A stretch of 34,690 bases of DNA, taken from the NCBI GenBank assembly GCA_009787405.1, contig WRGA01000103.1, forward strand, positions 1 to 34,690. The letters run 5' to 3'. Shown piece by piece: positions 15,598 through 25,960 of this stretch (position 1 is its first letter; every line of letters begins with the position of its first letter). The notes under the pieces are model-generated. The model saw nothing but the letters and a program-made list of their open reading frames with translations. It was not told the origin of the DNA and did not search any database. The DNA comes from Candidatus Azobacteroides sp. GTDB taxonomy: Bacteria > Bacteroidota > Bacteroidia > Bacteroidales > WRGA01. A program made the position numbers and the translations under genes.

Positions 15598-16881
15598 TTA
15601 TGGTTTATGATTCATATTTTTATCAGCCAGTATTTCCCTACCTATTCTGCAATACAAACATTTCTTTTGTTCGCAATATTCTTTTTTTAAATGAATCAAA
15701 GCTTGCGAATCGCCTGCATTTGAAGCCTTTAAGCCTAAACCGGCCCATTCCCGGATGATCGAATTGTTCTCGGGAGGAAGTTCTTCCAGAAAGGAAAAAG
15801 CTTTGTCCGTCAAAACGGAATAATCCAATGTGATCCCATACGAAAAAATGACCGGAATCACCACATTAATCAGCAGGGCATCGATCAATGTATTTCCGAT
15901 GCTTTTGCCGCTCTCCGGTGAAACGGTTCCGAAAGAGTAATGAGTATTCCAATAATCGGACGGACGAATTTTAAATAATTCATGTAATTCCGAAAGATCA
16001 GCCGCTTTCATGATTCGGGAAAATAAACCCGACAACCGGTGATACACTGCGGCAAACTGGGCGATTCTCAGTTCGGGAAAGTTGGCGGGGCGAAGTCGGT
16101 GGGATTTCCAGCAAACCGGGTCGATCGGTTGTAATTTATATTTGTGGCGCAAAAAATCATATTCTTTTTTTAGCTCCGAAAAATAATCATCTTCGCCGGG
16201 ATACGATAACATGCCGGCTTGCCCGAACAACAACGCTTCCATTCGGAATAATGAATCTTTGTGTTTCAACAGCCGGATGTACGGTAAACTCCGCGTCAGC
16301 CGTTCAAATGCATCAGTATTGACACCTCCGCCGAAATATCGACCCAGCATAACGTACATCACTTCTTCCCAATTGTTGCCGGATTGTTTCAACCGGCAGA
16401 AAATTCGTTCGGTTTTTTGTTCCAACCGTTCGATTGTGAGGGCATTTAACCACGATGTGACCGACAAAGGCAATATCCCGGATAATTGCAAAGAACATGG
16501 AACCGCCGTATCCGAACTTAATAAATATTCGTATCCTTCATCAATCAATTCAGGATATGAAAGAAGCAATTGAGGGATCGGTTCTCCGTTCAGGCGGAAC
16601 ACTTCCCGGTCGTAATACTTGACGACATGCAGGATGACGGAGTTGTATTGAGGATTTTTATCATGACCGTGTTTATACCAGTCGGACGAATGCGTGTGAA
16701 TTTCCACAGATCCCGCCCAAAGCGTTTTGCCGATTTTGATTTTGGCATTGAAGAAATCGGGCCCCGCATGAACGTTACGGGTTCCCGTATCGATGATCTC
16801 CACCGGTTCTCCGGTTACGGTTTCGGTAATTCGGGAAACGAATAATTTGTGTTTCCAAACATAATGCAGCAAGTCTTCCAT
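15598..16881 (-). CDS. DUF2851 family protein
   Basis: 427 residues, the usual length for DUF2851, a family mostly confined to Bacteroidetes and of unknown function. The N-terminal MEDLLHYVWKHKLF, the TRNVHAGPDFFNAKIKIG block and the WAGSVEIHTHSSDWYKHGHD...YNSVILHVVKYYD block (about 50-95) are the conserved parts, with several invariant-looking His, Asp and Glu residues. The rest is helical (LPYIRLLKHKDSLFRMEALLFGQAG). Near the end a CEQKKCLYCRIGREIL segment has a Cys-x4-Cys-x2-Cys arrangement, suggesting a bound metal. No signal peptide. It is downstream of mutS on the same strand, 240 nt away. Confidence 0.9.
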   Translation of the reverse strand: MEDLLHYVWKHKLFVSRITETVTGEPVEIIDTGTRNVHAGPDFFNAKIKIGKTLWAGSVEIHTHSSDWYKHGHDKNPQYNSVILHVVKYYDREVFRLNGEPIPQLLLSYPELIDEGYEYLLSSDTAVPCSLQLSGILPLSVTSWLNALTIERLEQKTERIFCRLKQSGNNWEEVMYVMLGRYFGGGVNTDAFERLTRSLPYIRLLKHKDSLFRMEALLFGQAGMLSYPGEDDYFSELKKEYDFLRHKYKLQPIDPVCWKSHRLRPANFPELRIAQFAAVYHRLSGLFSRIMKAADLSELHELFKIRPSDYWNTHYSFGTVSPESGKSIGNTLIDALLINVVIPVIFSYGITLDYSVLTDKAFSFLEELPPENNSIIREWAGLGLKASNAGDSQALIHLKKEYCEQKKCLYCRIGREILADKNMNHKP

Positions 16882-17121
16882 ATCTGATTTTTTCGAATAA
16901 TCCGGTCGGCTAAATTATTTGAAAAATACGAATAAGTCTGCTTTTCAGCGGTTTAATATTTAAACGGGAGAATTGTATTTTTTAACGAGAATGTACTTAC
17001 ACTATAAAACTATTCTAAAAAAAGCAGTTTTTATTTTTCGAGGACAGAGTTTTCATCATAGCCATACCCCGCAAGTCTTATGCGTAATCCAAAAATAAAG
17101 TCGGAGGAAATATTCAGTTTA

Positions 17122-19734
17122 TCACGCACCCCCCTTTATAATCCGCTTGATGTCATTCAATTTATTCAATGCTTCTACGGGTGTGAGGTTATTAATGTCC
17201 AAGTTTTTTACTTCGTCGCGGATTTGGCTTAACACTGGATCATCTAACTGGAAAAAACTGAGTTGAAACCCTTCCCGTTGTCGGGCGATTTCATTCACCG
17301 GCTTGGAAATACCGCTTTTCCGGTTGTCACTTTCCAATTGATGCAGAATTTCGTCGGCACGCTTGACGATACTGTTCGGCATACCCGCCATTTTGGCCAC
17401 ATGAATCCCGAAACTGTGTTCACTGCCGCCTTTCACCAATTTCCGCAGAAAAATCACTTTGTTATTCAATTCTTTGACCGAAACATTGTAGTTCTTGATC
17501 CGATTAAACGATTTTTCCATTTCGTTCAGTTCGTGATAATGCGTAGCAAACAAAGTTTTGGCCTTGGCTTTCGGATATTCGTGGAGGTACTCCACGATGG
17601 CCCACGCAATGGAAATCCCGTCGTAAGTGCTGGTACCCCGTCCCAATTCGTCGAAAAGTACCAGACTGCGCGGGGAAATATTGTTGAGAATATCCGCGGC
17701 TTCGTTCATTTCGACCATAAACGTCGATTCACCCAGTGAAATATTGTCGGAAGCGCCCACACGGGTAAAAATTTTGTCCGTCAGTCCGATTTTTGCCGAT
17801 TCGGCAGGCACGAAGCATCCGATTTGCGCCAGCAATACGATCAATGCGGTTTGCCGGAGCAAAGCCGACTTCCCCGACATGTTGGGACCGGTGATGATAA
17901 TGATTTGCGAATGGTCACTGTCCAGCAACACATCATTGGCCGTATACAATTCACCGGGAGGCAACTGTTTTTCGATGACCGGGTGACGGCCCTGCTTGAT
18001 GTCGATCACCAAGCTTTCGTTTATTTCCGGACGAAAATATTTGTTTTCCTGCGCGGTTTTGGCAAATGATAACAGGCAATCCAAGCGTGCGATCGAATTA
18101 GCGTTTTGTTGAATGGCGGAAACATAATCCAGCAGACCGGAAGCCAATTCGTTGAAAATTTGCGTTTCGAGCGTGAGCATTTTTTCTTCGGCGCCCAAAA
18201 TCTTTTCTTCGTAATCTTTCAATTCCTGAGTGATATATCTTTCGGCATTGACCAGCGTCTGTTTCCGGATCCAATCTCCGGGCACCTTGTCTTTATGCGT
18301 GTTTCTGACTTCGATGTAATATCCGAAAACATTGTTGAAACTGATTTTTAAACTCGAAATGCCGGTTCTCTCGCTTTCCCGTTGCTGTACCTTCAACAAG
18401 TAATCCTTTCCCGAATGGGCGATGTTGCGCAATTCGTCCAACTCTTGATTGATTCCCTTTCGAATTACACCTCCGCGATTAATCAGCGCGGGCGGGTCGG
18501 GATTGATTGTCCGTTCGATTTGATCGCGAATGACGGCACACGGATTGATTTGTTCACCGATTTTCAACATGCTGCTTTCTCCCGATTCGGCACAAGCGGC
18601 TTTAATCGGTTCGACGGCGGCCAAGGCGACTTTCAATTGCACGATTTCCCGCGGAGAGATTCGTCCCACGGCAGCTTTGGAGACAATCCGTTCCAAATCT
18701 CCGATCAACGACAATTGCCGGTCGAGTAATTCTTTTACATCCGGATTTTTGAAAAAATATTCCACCACATCCAACCGTTCATTGATCGGTGCCGGTTCTT
18801 TCAGCGGAAACACTACCCAGCGTTTCAACATGCGGGCGCCCATGGGACTGACGGTTCGGTCGATCACGCTCAACAAGCTCTTTCCGCCGTCGTTCATAGA
18901 CGAAAGCAGTTCCAAACTGCGGATGGTGAATTTATCCAACCGCACAAAACGATCCGCTTCGATGCGGGAAAGACTTGTGATATGGCTGATCTGATGGTGT
19001 TGCGTGAGGTCGAGGTACTCCAAAATAGCCCCTGATGCAACGATTCCGTACAGGAGATTTTCCACTCCGAAACCCTTCAGGTTTTTGGTCTCGAAATGCT
19101 TCAATAAGCGTTCTTTGGCAACGTCTTGATGAAAAGCCCAATCTTCCAGCTCGAAGGTTAAGAATTTATTTCCGAATTGCTCTTCAAACAATTGACGTTT
19201 GCTTCTTTCAATCAGCACCTCTTTGGGAGCAAAACTGCTCAGCAGTTTGTCGACATAGTCGAAAGAACCTTCGGCAGTGAGAAATTCGCCGGTGGAAATA
19301 TCGAGAAAAGCGACACCGCACACGTTTTTTTCGAAATGCACACTTGCCAGAAAGTTATTTTCTTTGTGGTTTAAAATATTGTCGTTGACGGCAACGCCCG
19401 GTGTGACCAATTCGGTAATGCCTCGTTTCACCAGCTTTTTCGTCAGTTTCGGATCCTCGAGTTGTTCGCAAATCGCGACGCGTTTTCCCGCACGCACCAA
19501 TTTCGGCAGGTAAGTATCCAATGCGTGGTACGGAAATCCGGCCAATTCCACGAATTGCGTAACGCCATTGGCCCTGCGGGTCAATGTTATTCCCAAAATT
19601 TCGGCCGCAATCACGGCATCTTCCGAAAAAGTCTCATAAAAATCACCCACTCGAAATAATAAAATCGCATCGGGATGTTTCGCCTTAATTTCGAGATATT
19701 GCTTCATCAAAGGGGTTTCAACTATCTTTGTCAA
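17122..19734 (-). CDS. mutS: DNA mismatch repair protein MutS
   Basis: 870 residues, full length. MutS binds mispaired bases and small loops and starts mismatch repair with MutL. The mismatch-wedging Phe-x-Glu is seen in GDFYETF (Phe32, Glu34). The connector and core lever domains fill about 120-560. The ATPase has Walker [14 protein letters not shown] near 610, Walker [18 protein letters not shown] near 690 and ATHYHEL near 730. The C-terminus ends with a short helix-turn-helix dimer region ([17 protein letters not shown]). No truncation or missing key residue is seen. A TATTTTTG -7 box lies on the minus strand at 19789-19796, about 55 bases upstream of the start. Confidence 0.97.
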   Translation of the reverse strand: MTKIVETPLMKQYLEIKAKHPDAILLFRVGDFYETFSEDAVIAAEILGITLTRRANGVTQFVELAGFPYHALDTYLPKLVRAGKRVAICEQLEDPKLTKKLVKRGITELVTPGVAVNDNILNHKENNFLASVHFEKNVCGVAFLDISTGEFLTAEGSFDYVDKLLSSFAPKEVLIERSKRQLFEEQFGNKFLTFELEDWAFHQDVAKERLLKHFETKNLKGFGVENLLYGIVASGAILEYLDLTQHHQISHITSLSRIEADRFVRLDKFTIRSLELLSSMNDGGKSLLSVIDRTVSPMGARMLKRWVVFPLKEPAPINERLDVVEYFFKNPDVKELLDRQLSLIGDLERIVSKAAVGRISPREIVQLKVALAAVEPIKAACAESGESSMLKIGEQINPCAVIRDQIERTINPDPPALINRGGVIRKGINQELDELRNIAHSGKDYLLKVQQRESERTGISSLKISFNNVFGYYIEVRNTHKDKVPGDWIRKQTLVNAERYITQELKDYEEKILGAEEKMLTLETQIFNELASGLLDYVSAIQQNANSIARLDCLLSFAKTAQENKYFRPEINESLVIDIKQGRHPVIEKQLPPGELYTANDVLLDSDHSQIIIITGPNMSGKSALLRQTALIVLLAQIGCFVPAESAKIGLTDKIFTRVGASDNISLGESTFMVEMNEAADILNNISPRSLVLFDELGRGTSTYDGISIAWAIVEYLHEYPKAKAKTLFATHYHELNEMEKSFNRIKNYNVSVKELNNKVIFLRKLVKGGSEHSFGIHVAKMAGMPNSIVKRADEILHQLESDNRKSGISKPVNEIARQREGFQLSFFQLDDPVLSQIRDEVKNLDINNLTPVEALNKLNDIKRIIKGGA

Positions 19735-19788
19735 CGTGTTTGCTCTTTTTTAATCCTATTATTTGTATCAATGTGAATTTCAATACAA

Positions 19789-19796
19789 CAAAAATA
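19789..19796 (-). promoter_or_regulatory. -7 promoter element of mutS
   Basis: TATTTTTG on the minus strand fits TAnnTTTG exactly. No clear TTTG is found at the -33 distance. Confidence 0.4.
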
Positions 19797-19868
19797 GGAA
19801 AAATAAAGAAATTTGATGGACCGGAGATTCTTAAAAAGTGAAAAAAACAAACAATTAAAGTATAATTT

Positions 19869-20018
19869 TCAAAAATTCCGGATTCCGGATACTTTTTTTA
19901 ACAGATTGTAGTTTTTGGGATGAAAAGTATAGACCGGATAATCGAAATCTTCGGCAAGCAACCTTTCAAAGCGATACTTATGATTATTCATCCAATGCCA
20001 GTCCCCACTTTCAAAGCA
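19869..20018 (-). pseudogene. Coding-like remnant downstream of the metallophosphoesterase fragment
   Basis: A 49-codon open frame, out of phase with the fragment at 19988-20284, reads FESGDWHWMNNHKYRFERLL and continues through AEDFDYPVYTFHPKNYNLL to a stop at 19869-19871. The rich, balanced residue mix looks like genuine protein rather than random AT-rich frame, but no start codon fits and the family is not recognised. It is probably the C-terminus of a lost gene that has been joined to the metallophosphoesterase remnant. Confidence 0.35.
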
Positions 20019-20284
20019 TCATGCGCATTGCATTCCTGTTCGATGTGAACAGGCACCTGTTTCGTCCTGAAATTATCGATCATGGCCATAATGACTTTCA
20101 GAAATTCGGAATACTTTTTCTTCCATTTATTTTTCCCGTTTTTTTGAAATTGCCATCCGTCGATGATATCTCCGTTTAAAATCAGTTTGTTACAATTGAC
20201 GGATTTCAGAAAATCAGTTACTCCTTCCACATCGATATGAATGTCGGACAAAATAATCGTAGGGTAATACGTTCTTGTTTGCAT
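19988..20284 (-). pseudogene. Truncated UDP-2,3-diacylglucosamine diphosphatase-like metallophosphoesterase
   Basis: 98 residues. Residues 1-75 (TYYPTIILSDIH, then FLKSVNCNKLILNGDIIDGW, then KWKKKYSEFLKVIMAMI) are the N-terminus of the calcineurin-like phosphoesterase family that includes LpxH-type lipid A enzymes, with the first metal site (Asp-Ile-His) and GDIIDGW intact. After SDIH about ten residues usually present (LGSEHS-like) are missing. From about residue 76 (QVPVHIEQECNAHDAL...) the sequence no longer follows the family, and the GNHD and GHxH metal motifs are absent. A full enzyme is about 250-280 residues. The remnant cannot be active. Confidence 0.65.
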
Positions 20285-20418
20285 GATGTGTTATTATTCC
20301 ATAAGTTTGTGCACAAAAGAACAACGATAAAATGCCGTTTTAATAACATTTTGATTAAGAAGTTGTTAAGAAGGGTTTTTATTTTCAGGATAATTACTCT
20401 TTCAGAATATTTATAAAT

Positions 20419-22767
20419 ATGAAAAGAAGAAACACAAAAACAAAACAGCCGGTAATCAGCATTTTAGAAGATGCAAACCCGGCTCTTTGCCGGATTTCGT
20501 ATGTTACCGGTTCTTGCCGGAAATGCAGCGGTATTTTGAAAACCATTTGTGTACTTGTATTGTTTTTTGCAGGACAGATAATTGGTTCCGCACAAACGCG
20601 GATAAAGGTTTTGGACAAAGAAAACAATGCCCCGGTCACATACGCCGATGTCTATTATCCCGACACAAAAACAAGTACAACAACAGACACTCTCGGACAA
20701 TTCGAGGTGAATTTTGCAGCGCCGAAGATTTTAGTGCAGATTTCCGCTTTCGGTTACCAGACGTACATTGATCATATAAATTTAACTGAAAATCAACAAA
20801 CAATCTATTTGCAACCTTCTACTCACGAATTGCAGGAGATAGTGATCAGCGAAAACACTTCGCGTTTGCAGGGCGAAAATGTGACGAGTATCGAAAAGTT
20901 AAGCCTGAAAAACGAAACGGTACAGGGTGTTTCACTTGCCGACAAACTGACTTCCATAGCAGGAATAGACAATCTGAGTACGGGTATCGGTATCGGCAAA
21001 CCTGTTATTCGCGGATTGAGCGGCTCCCGGATTGCTGTCTTTTCGCAAGGAATAAGGTTCGAAAATCAACAATGGGGCGACGAACACGGATTGGGTCTTG
21101 ACGAGAACGGTTACGAGCAGGTGGAAATTATCAAAGGTCCCGCCTCGCTGTTGTACGGAAGCGATGCTTTGGGTGGTGTGCTTTATTTTGTAGATGAACG
21201 GTATGCGAAAAATAACGGCATTGAAACCGCTGTCAGTTCGGAATTTAACAGCAATTCGCTCGGTTTCAGGAATAACGGTGCATTCAAACTGTCGAAAAAT
21301 CGTCTGCACTGGAATTTGTTCGGCGGATATACCACGCACACGGACTACAAAGACGGTAATAACAGTTTTGTTCCCAACAGCCGTTTCAATACCGGTAATC
21401 TGAAAACCACGCTGGGATATACCGGCAATAAATTTACCACTTCACTAAAATACAGTTATTTGAACGAAAAATATGGGATGACGGAAGTAGAAGAATATGA
21501 ACACGAAACGGACGAAATTTACAAAAACGGACGGGAACCGCTTTTGCCTTATCAGGATTTGACTACGCATATCATCAGTACCGAAAATACTTTTTTTTTC
21601 GACGACGATTCAAAGTTAAAAATTGATGCAGGATACGTTTTGAACAATCGTAAAGAGTTGGAAGACGGACATGAACATTCGGAACCGGAAGAGCTTGGAC
21701 AAGAAGAGGCCGGATTGGATATGAATTTGCACACTTTTTCCTATAACGCAAAATGGTATTCTCCGCGTTGGAATGAGCGTTGGACGCTGACTGCCGGGAG
21801 TCAGGGAATGGCGCAAAAAAACGTCAACCTCGGCGAAGAAATTCTTATACCCGATGCAAAGACTTATGACTTTGGCGTTTTTGCAATGACCGATTTTTAT
21901 TATTCCCGGAAAGCTTATTGGCAATTGGGACTTCGGTTTGACACACGATATATTACAGGCGAAACATTTGATAAACAATACTATTCCTTTAATTTTTCGA
22001 CAGGAATATATCAACCCGTTGTCAAGGATTTATCGTTTCGATTGAACCTCTCTTCCGGTTTTCGTGCGCCGAATATGTATGAGTTGCTCAGCAACGGCAT
22101 TCACGACGGAACCAACCGTTACGAAATCGGCAATCCTGATTTGAGTACCGAAAACAGTTATCAAATAGACGCTTCGTTAAATTACGACACCAAACATATC
22201 GAATTTTTTATCAATCCCTATTTTAATTATATCCGCAACTATATTTGTTTGCAGCCGACTGCCGACAGGATAGATGACATTCCCGTTTTCGATTATACTC
22301 AAAACGATGCCTTTCTATACGGCGGCGAGGCGGGATTCCATTTGCACCCGCACCCGCTGGACCGGGTGCATATCGAAGGCTCATACAGCAGTACTTTCGG
22401 GCAGGATACGCGGCATAATTATTTGGCATTGATGCCTTCGCAAAAAATAAAAGCATTGGTTGGCGTAAGTTTTTCATTCAAAACAACATTAAAAAAAATC
22501 TCGGGGTACCTGCAAAATCAATATTCGTTTGCGCAAAACAGGGTTGCCGACAACGAAACTTCCACACCCGGTTATAATCTTTTGAACGTGGGTTTTATGC
22601 TTGAATTTGGAATAAAATCTCAAAAAATACAATTGAACATATCTGCCGATAACATTCTAAACGAAACTTATTACGATCATTTATCACGCTATAAAGTTGA
22701 TGAAATTTACAATATGGGACGAAGTTTTAATGTTAAAATCAATGTGCCTTTGGAGCTTAAATTGTAA
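20419..22767 (+). CDS. TonB-dependent outer membrane receptor, ZnuD-like
   Basis: 782 residues. A CarboxypepD_reg-like domain (about 61-135: RIKVLDKENNAPVTYADVYYPDT) is followed by the plug (about 140-250: PVIRGLSGSRIAVFSQGIRF, then EQVEIIKGPASLLYGSDALGGVLYF) and a 22-strand-type barrel to the end. An acidic, His-bearing loop (EDGHEHSEPEE, about 414-425) followed by MNLHTFSYNAKW resembles the metal-binding loop of ZnuD-type zinc receptors, so zinc or another transition metal is the likely cargo. Transport would need TonB-ExbBD. The signal segment (ICVLVLFFAGQIIGSAQ) starts only near residue 43, so either the leader is unusually long or translation starts internally, for instance at TTG 20536. 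No Fur/Zur box is clear. Confidence 0.88.
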   Translation: MKRRNTKTKQPVISILEDANPALCRISYVTGSCRKCSGILKTICVLVLFFAGQIIGSAQTRIKVLDKENNAPVTYADVYYPDTKTSTTTDTLGQFEVNFAAPKILVQISAFGYQTYIDHINLTENQQTIYLQPSTHELQEIVISENTSRLQGENVTSIEKLSLKNETVQGVSLADKLTSIAGIDNLSTGIGIGKPVIRGLSGSRIAVFSQGIRFENQQWGDEHGLGLDENGYEQVEIIKGPASLLYGSDALGGVLYFVDERYAKNNGIETAVSSEFNSNSLGFRNNGAFKLSKNRLHWNLFGGYTTHTDYKDGNNSFVPNSRFNTGNLKTTLGYTGNKFTTSLKYSYLNEKYGMTEVEEYEHETDEIYKNGREPLLPYQDLTTHIISTENTFFFDDDSKLKIDAGYVLNNRKELEDGHEHSEPEELGQEEAGLDMNLHTFSYNAKWYSPRWNERWTLTAGSQGMAQKNVNLGEEILIPDAKTYDFGVFAMTDFYYSRKAYWQLGLRFDTRYITGETFDKQYYSFNFSTGIYQPVVKDLSFRLNLSSGFRAPNMYELLSNGIHDGTNRYEIGNPDLSTENSYQIDASLNYDTKHIEFFINPYFNYIRNYICLQPTADRIDDIPVFDYTQNDAFLYGGEAGFHLHPHPLDRVHIEGSYSSTFGQDTRHNYLALMPSQKIKALVGVSFSFKTTLKKISGYLQNQYSFAQNRVADNETSTPGYNLLNVGFMLEFGIKSQKIQLNISADNILNETYYDHLSRYKVDEIYNMGRSFNVKINVPLELKL

Positions 22768-22775
22768 ATTTTTAT

Positions 22776-22792
22776 ATTATTGTTTCAATAAT
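22776..22792. terminator. Weak hairpin between convergent genes
   Basis: ATTATTG-TTT-CAATAAT is a perfect 7-bp inverted repeat followed by T-rich sequence on the + strand, nine bases after the TonB receptor stop. It is AT-only, so the stem is weak. It lies between two converging genes and could end either transcript. Confidence 0.3.
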
Positions 22793-22904
22793 TTATATTG
22801 TTTATTTTATTTTCTATAGGTACATCAATAATATAAAGGTCTTGAAATGCCGATATTTTCGATATAAGGCTTTTCATCCGGCGATATTTTTCCGAGAAGC
22901 AATA

Positions 22905-25886
22905 TTATTTCATTGCATCGTAGATAACTTGTTGAATGCGGGAACGGATATTCAAGCTCATTAATTTTTTGTGCAGACGGTTCGGATAAATACGGTTTGA
23001 CAAGAAAATATAAATCATGTTGTTATCGGGATCCACCCAAAAACAAGTACCGGTAAAACCGGTATGCCCGTACACGTGTCCCGGAGCTGATTTGCAGGTG
23101 GGGCTTTTGGACGGGTTTGTGAGATCGGGTTTGTCGAATCCTAAGCCGCGACGACTTTGCGGACTTTTCGTCAGGGTAAAGAACTTGCAGGTTTCTTCGC
23201 TGATATAGGTTTCTCCGCCGTATTTTCCGTTGTTCAGATACATCTGCAAAAGTTTGGCCAAATCATTGGCATCGGAAAACAATCCGGCATTTCCCGAAAC
23301 GCCGCCCGAAAATGCAGCCGCTTCGTCATGCACATATCCTACCAGCAATTGATCGCGCAAAAATTCGTCGTTTTCCGTCGGTGCGATACTTTTCAAGTCA
23401 ATTCCGTGCGACAACGGTTGATAAGTGGTACCGGAAGCACCCAGTTTTTCGTAAAAATTAGCGGTAAGGTATTGGTCTATCGGCGTTTTGGAAATATTTT
23501 CCACCGCTTTTTTCAACAACATGAAATTCAAATCGCTGTATTGATAAGAGCCTTCTCTTTTTAAATCGGAATTGACGATGGCGTTCATGATGCTGTCGGT
23601 AAATGACCGGTGTACGTAAAAGTCTTTGGCCACTTGCAGGGTGAAATCGGGTTTCGGCGCTTTAGACACCAAATTCGGATAAAATTTATAATCTTTGTTG
23701 GCAAATGTGTTTTCATCCACTTGCAAGCGGTAAGTGTAGTCTCTTTTGTTTTTGATCAGCGGACCCGAATAACTGTTTTTGTCGATCAGCATTTGATAAA
23801 AAGGAATGAACGGCACTAATCCCGACTGATGAAAAAGTGCGTCGCGAACGGTTATTCCCGCTTTATCGGTCGATTTCAGTTCGGGGATGTAATTGCTCAG
23901 TTTGTCCCCGACTTTTATTTTGCCTTCATCGTATAGTTTCATCAGTGCCGGCAAGGTGGCAGCCGCTTTGGTGACGGATGCCAAATCGTATACATCGTCC
24001 GGCGTTACGGTGTGTGTTTGGGCATAATCGAAATATCCGAACCCTTTGTTGTAAATTACGATGCCGTCTTTGGCGACCAACACCTGACATCCCGGATAGG
24101 CTTGTGCGGAAATTCCTTCTTGCACGATTTTCTCGATGGAGGATAATTTGTCGGAAGAAATTCCCGCTTCTTCCGGAACGGAATATTTCAGACGTGTTTG
24201 TTGTGTCATGATGCCCGTTCCGTAATTATACAGGTTTTTTATGGTCACGGGAAACCTTCCTTTAAAGCCGATGCCGCCGTAAACAGCCTGTCCGGCATAA
24301 TCCATGGCTAACGGAGTATTTTCGTATGCCATGACGATTGCTTCGGAATTTTTGATGATTTGGGTGTAATCATTCAACAAATAAGGAGAAATAAAGAAAG
24401 CAAGAATTATTTTATTTTGTTGAGAAAGCCGTTGGATAAAATCCATGTTCGGTTTTTTGGTCGAATGGATGCCGACAATCACGACCCGGTATTTTTTGAG
24501 TCCCGACAAAATACTTTCAGCCTTTGAAGGAGTGGTGGCGGATGAAACATTGAACGAAGTCGTGTAGAGGTAGTTCAACAGACTGCGTTGAAAGTCGGTT
24601 TGCGAAGCTTCTCCCACAGATACGTATGCGATGTCTTTTTTGTCCAGTTCTTTCAACGGAAGAAGGTTTTGATTGTTTTTTAAAAGTGTGATGGCGTTTT
24701 CGTTCAATTTCCGGTTGATCAGATCGGCTTCAGGTGTATTCAGTCTTGCATCCAATCCTCTGAGTGCGATGTCTTTCCGGTCGGACAGCCCCGTGATGTA
24801 TTTATATTGGAGAATCTTCCGGCATTTTTCCTCTATTAATGACAATGGGATGGCACCTGACTGCACGGCGGCTTTTACCGCTTCAAATTCGCTTGCCGGA
24901 TTGACCGGGTTGAGCAGAATGTCATTTCCGGCGAGCAAGGCTTTCACGCATACATCGGAATTTCCGGCGCCTTTCATGGCCAGCGCATCGGTAATGATTA
25001 ATCCGGAAAAAGACATTTCATTTTTTAAAATGTCGGTGATGATTTTTTGGGAAAGGGACGACGGCAATCCGGGGGTGTTGTCCAACGCGGGAACGGATAA
25101 ATGTCCTGCCATGATGCCGGATATCCCCGCATTGATGAATTTTCGGAACGGATAAAGTTCCATGTTGTCTAACTTGGAGCGGTTGCCGGAAACGGTCGGC
25201 AGCGTCGAATGAGAATCGTCTTTGGTGTCTCCGTGTCCCGGAAAATGTTTCCCGAAAGCGATTACATTCATACTTTCCAGTCCGTTGGCATAAGCAATGC
25301 CCAACTCGGCAACCTTGTCCGGATTGTCGCCGAATGAACGGATGCCGATGACCGGATTGTCGGGATTGCTGTTTACGTCGATGTCCGGCGCGAAATTCAT
25401 TTGAATGCCCATTTCACGACATTGTCGGCCGACTTCCTGTCCGTATTCATACAACAGTCGGGTATCGGAGATCGCTCCCAACATGACGTTTTTCGGGAAA
25501 CGGGTCGTGCCGTCCAAACGCATCGAAAGTCCCCATTCACCGTCCAACGAAATAAACAACGGCACCTTCGATTCTTGTTGCGCCATGTTGGTGAATTTGG
25601 CCTGTTCTACAAAGCTGCCTTTGGAGAACAATATCCCGCCTATTTTTTGATTGGCGATTAATTTTTTGGCTTTGTTGATATTGACGACGGTATTTTCGGG
25701 GTCAAACGTGATCATGAAACACTGACCGATTTTTTCGTCTGTCGTCATGTTGTTGAAAATACTGTCTACCCATTGCATCATTCCCTTTTTATTCTTCAGA
25801 TTTGTCGTCAGCGTCGTATTGATTTGGGCGGACAAACTTGAATAAAAGCAGATTGAGGCAGTAAGTACAAGCAGTTTTCTAATCAT
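22905..25886 (-). CDS. Exported GH3 beta-N-acetylglucosaminidase/serine hydrolase fusion
   Basis: 993 residues with a signal peptide (MIRKLLVLTASICFYSSLSAQ). Residues about 35-370 are a glycoside hydrolase family 3 domain of NagZ type: KHFPGHGDTKDDSHSTLP near 212 carries the Asp/His acid-base loop, and IITDALAMKGAG near 300 the catalytic Asp. A GH3 C-terminal-like region (about 390-570) follows. Residues about 580-985 are a class C beta-lactamase/esterase-type serine hydrolase with the SxxK nucleophile in DLASVTKAAA (near 637) and the late GHVYGHTGFTGTCFWVDP motif. Export and the pair of activities suggest cell-wall muropeptide processing in the periplasm, but substrates are inferred. Such fusions are known in Bacteroidetes. 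trpS lies 74 nt upstream on the same strand. Confidence 0.9.
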   Translation of the reverse strand: MIRKLLVLTASICFYSSLSAQINTTLTTNLKNKKGMMQWVDSIFNNMTTDEKIGQCFMITFDPENTVVNINKAKKLIANQKIGGILFSKGSFVEQAKFTNMAQQESKVPLFISLDGEWGLSMRLDGTTRFPKNVMLGAISDTRLLYEYGQEVGRQCREMGIQMNFAPDIDVNSNPDNPVIGIRSFGDNPDKVAELGIAYANGLESMNVIAFGKHFPGHGDTKDDSHSTLPTVSGNRSKLDNMELYPFRKFINAGISGIMAGHLSVPALDNTPGLPSSLSQKIITDILKNEMSFSGLIITDALAMKGAGNSDVCVKALLAGNDILLNPVNPASEFEAVKAAVQSGAIPLSLIEEKCRKILQYKYITGLSDRKDIALRGLDARLNTPEADLINRKLNENAITLLKNNQNLLPLKELDKKDIAYVSVGEASQTDFQRSLLNYLYTTSFNVSSATTPSKAESILSGLKKYRVVIVGIHSTKKPNMDFIQRLSQQNKIILAFFISPYLLNDYTQIIKNSEAIVMAYENTPLAMDYAGQAVYGGIGFKGRFPVTIKNLYNYGTGIMTQQTRLKYSVPEEAGISSDKLSSIEKIVQEGISAQAYPGCQVLVAKDGIVIYNKGFGYFDYAQTHTVTPDDVYDLASVTKAAATLPALMKLYDEGKIKVGDKLSNYIPELKSTDKAGITVRDALFHQSGLVPFIPFYQMLIDKNSYSGPLIKNKRDYTYRLQVDENTFANKDYKFYPNLVSKAPKPDFTLQVAKDFYVHRSFTDSIMNAIVNSDLKREGSYQYSDLNFMLLKKAVENISKTPIDQYLTANFYEKLGASGTTYQPLSHGIDLKSIAPTENDEFLRDQLLVGYVHDEAAAFSGGVSGNAGLFSDANDLAKLLQMYLNNGKYGGETYISEETCKFFTLTKSPQSRRGLGFDKPDLTNPSKSPTCKSAPGHVYGHTGFTGTCFWVDPDNNMIYIFLSNRIYPNRLHKKLMSLNIRSRIQQVIYDAMK

Positions 25887-25960
25887 AAGATTCGATTGAT
25901 GTTAATTGTTATTTTCAGAAAACACCATGTTTAATTAGGATCGATCAAACCCAATGGATG

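Noticed and set aside
22795-22904. Short minus-strand coding-like frame (GKISPDEKPYIENIGISRPL)
   Set aside because: About 25 codons with no start and no known family, between convergent genes; possibly a relic but not supportable.
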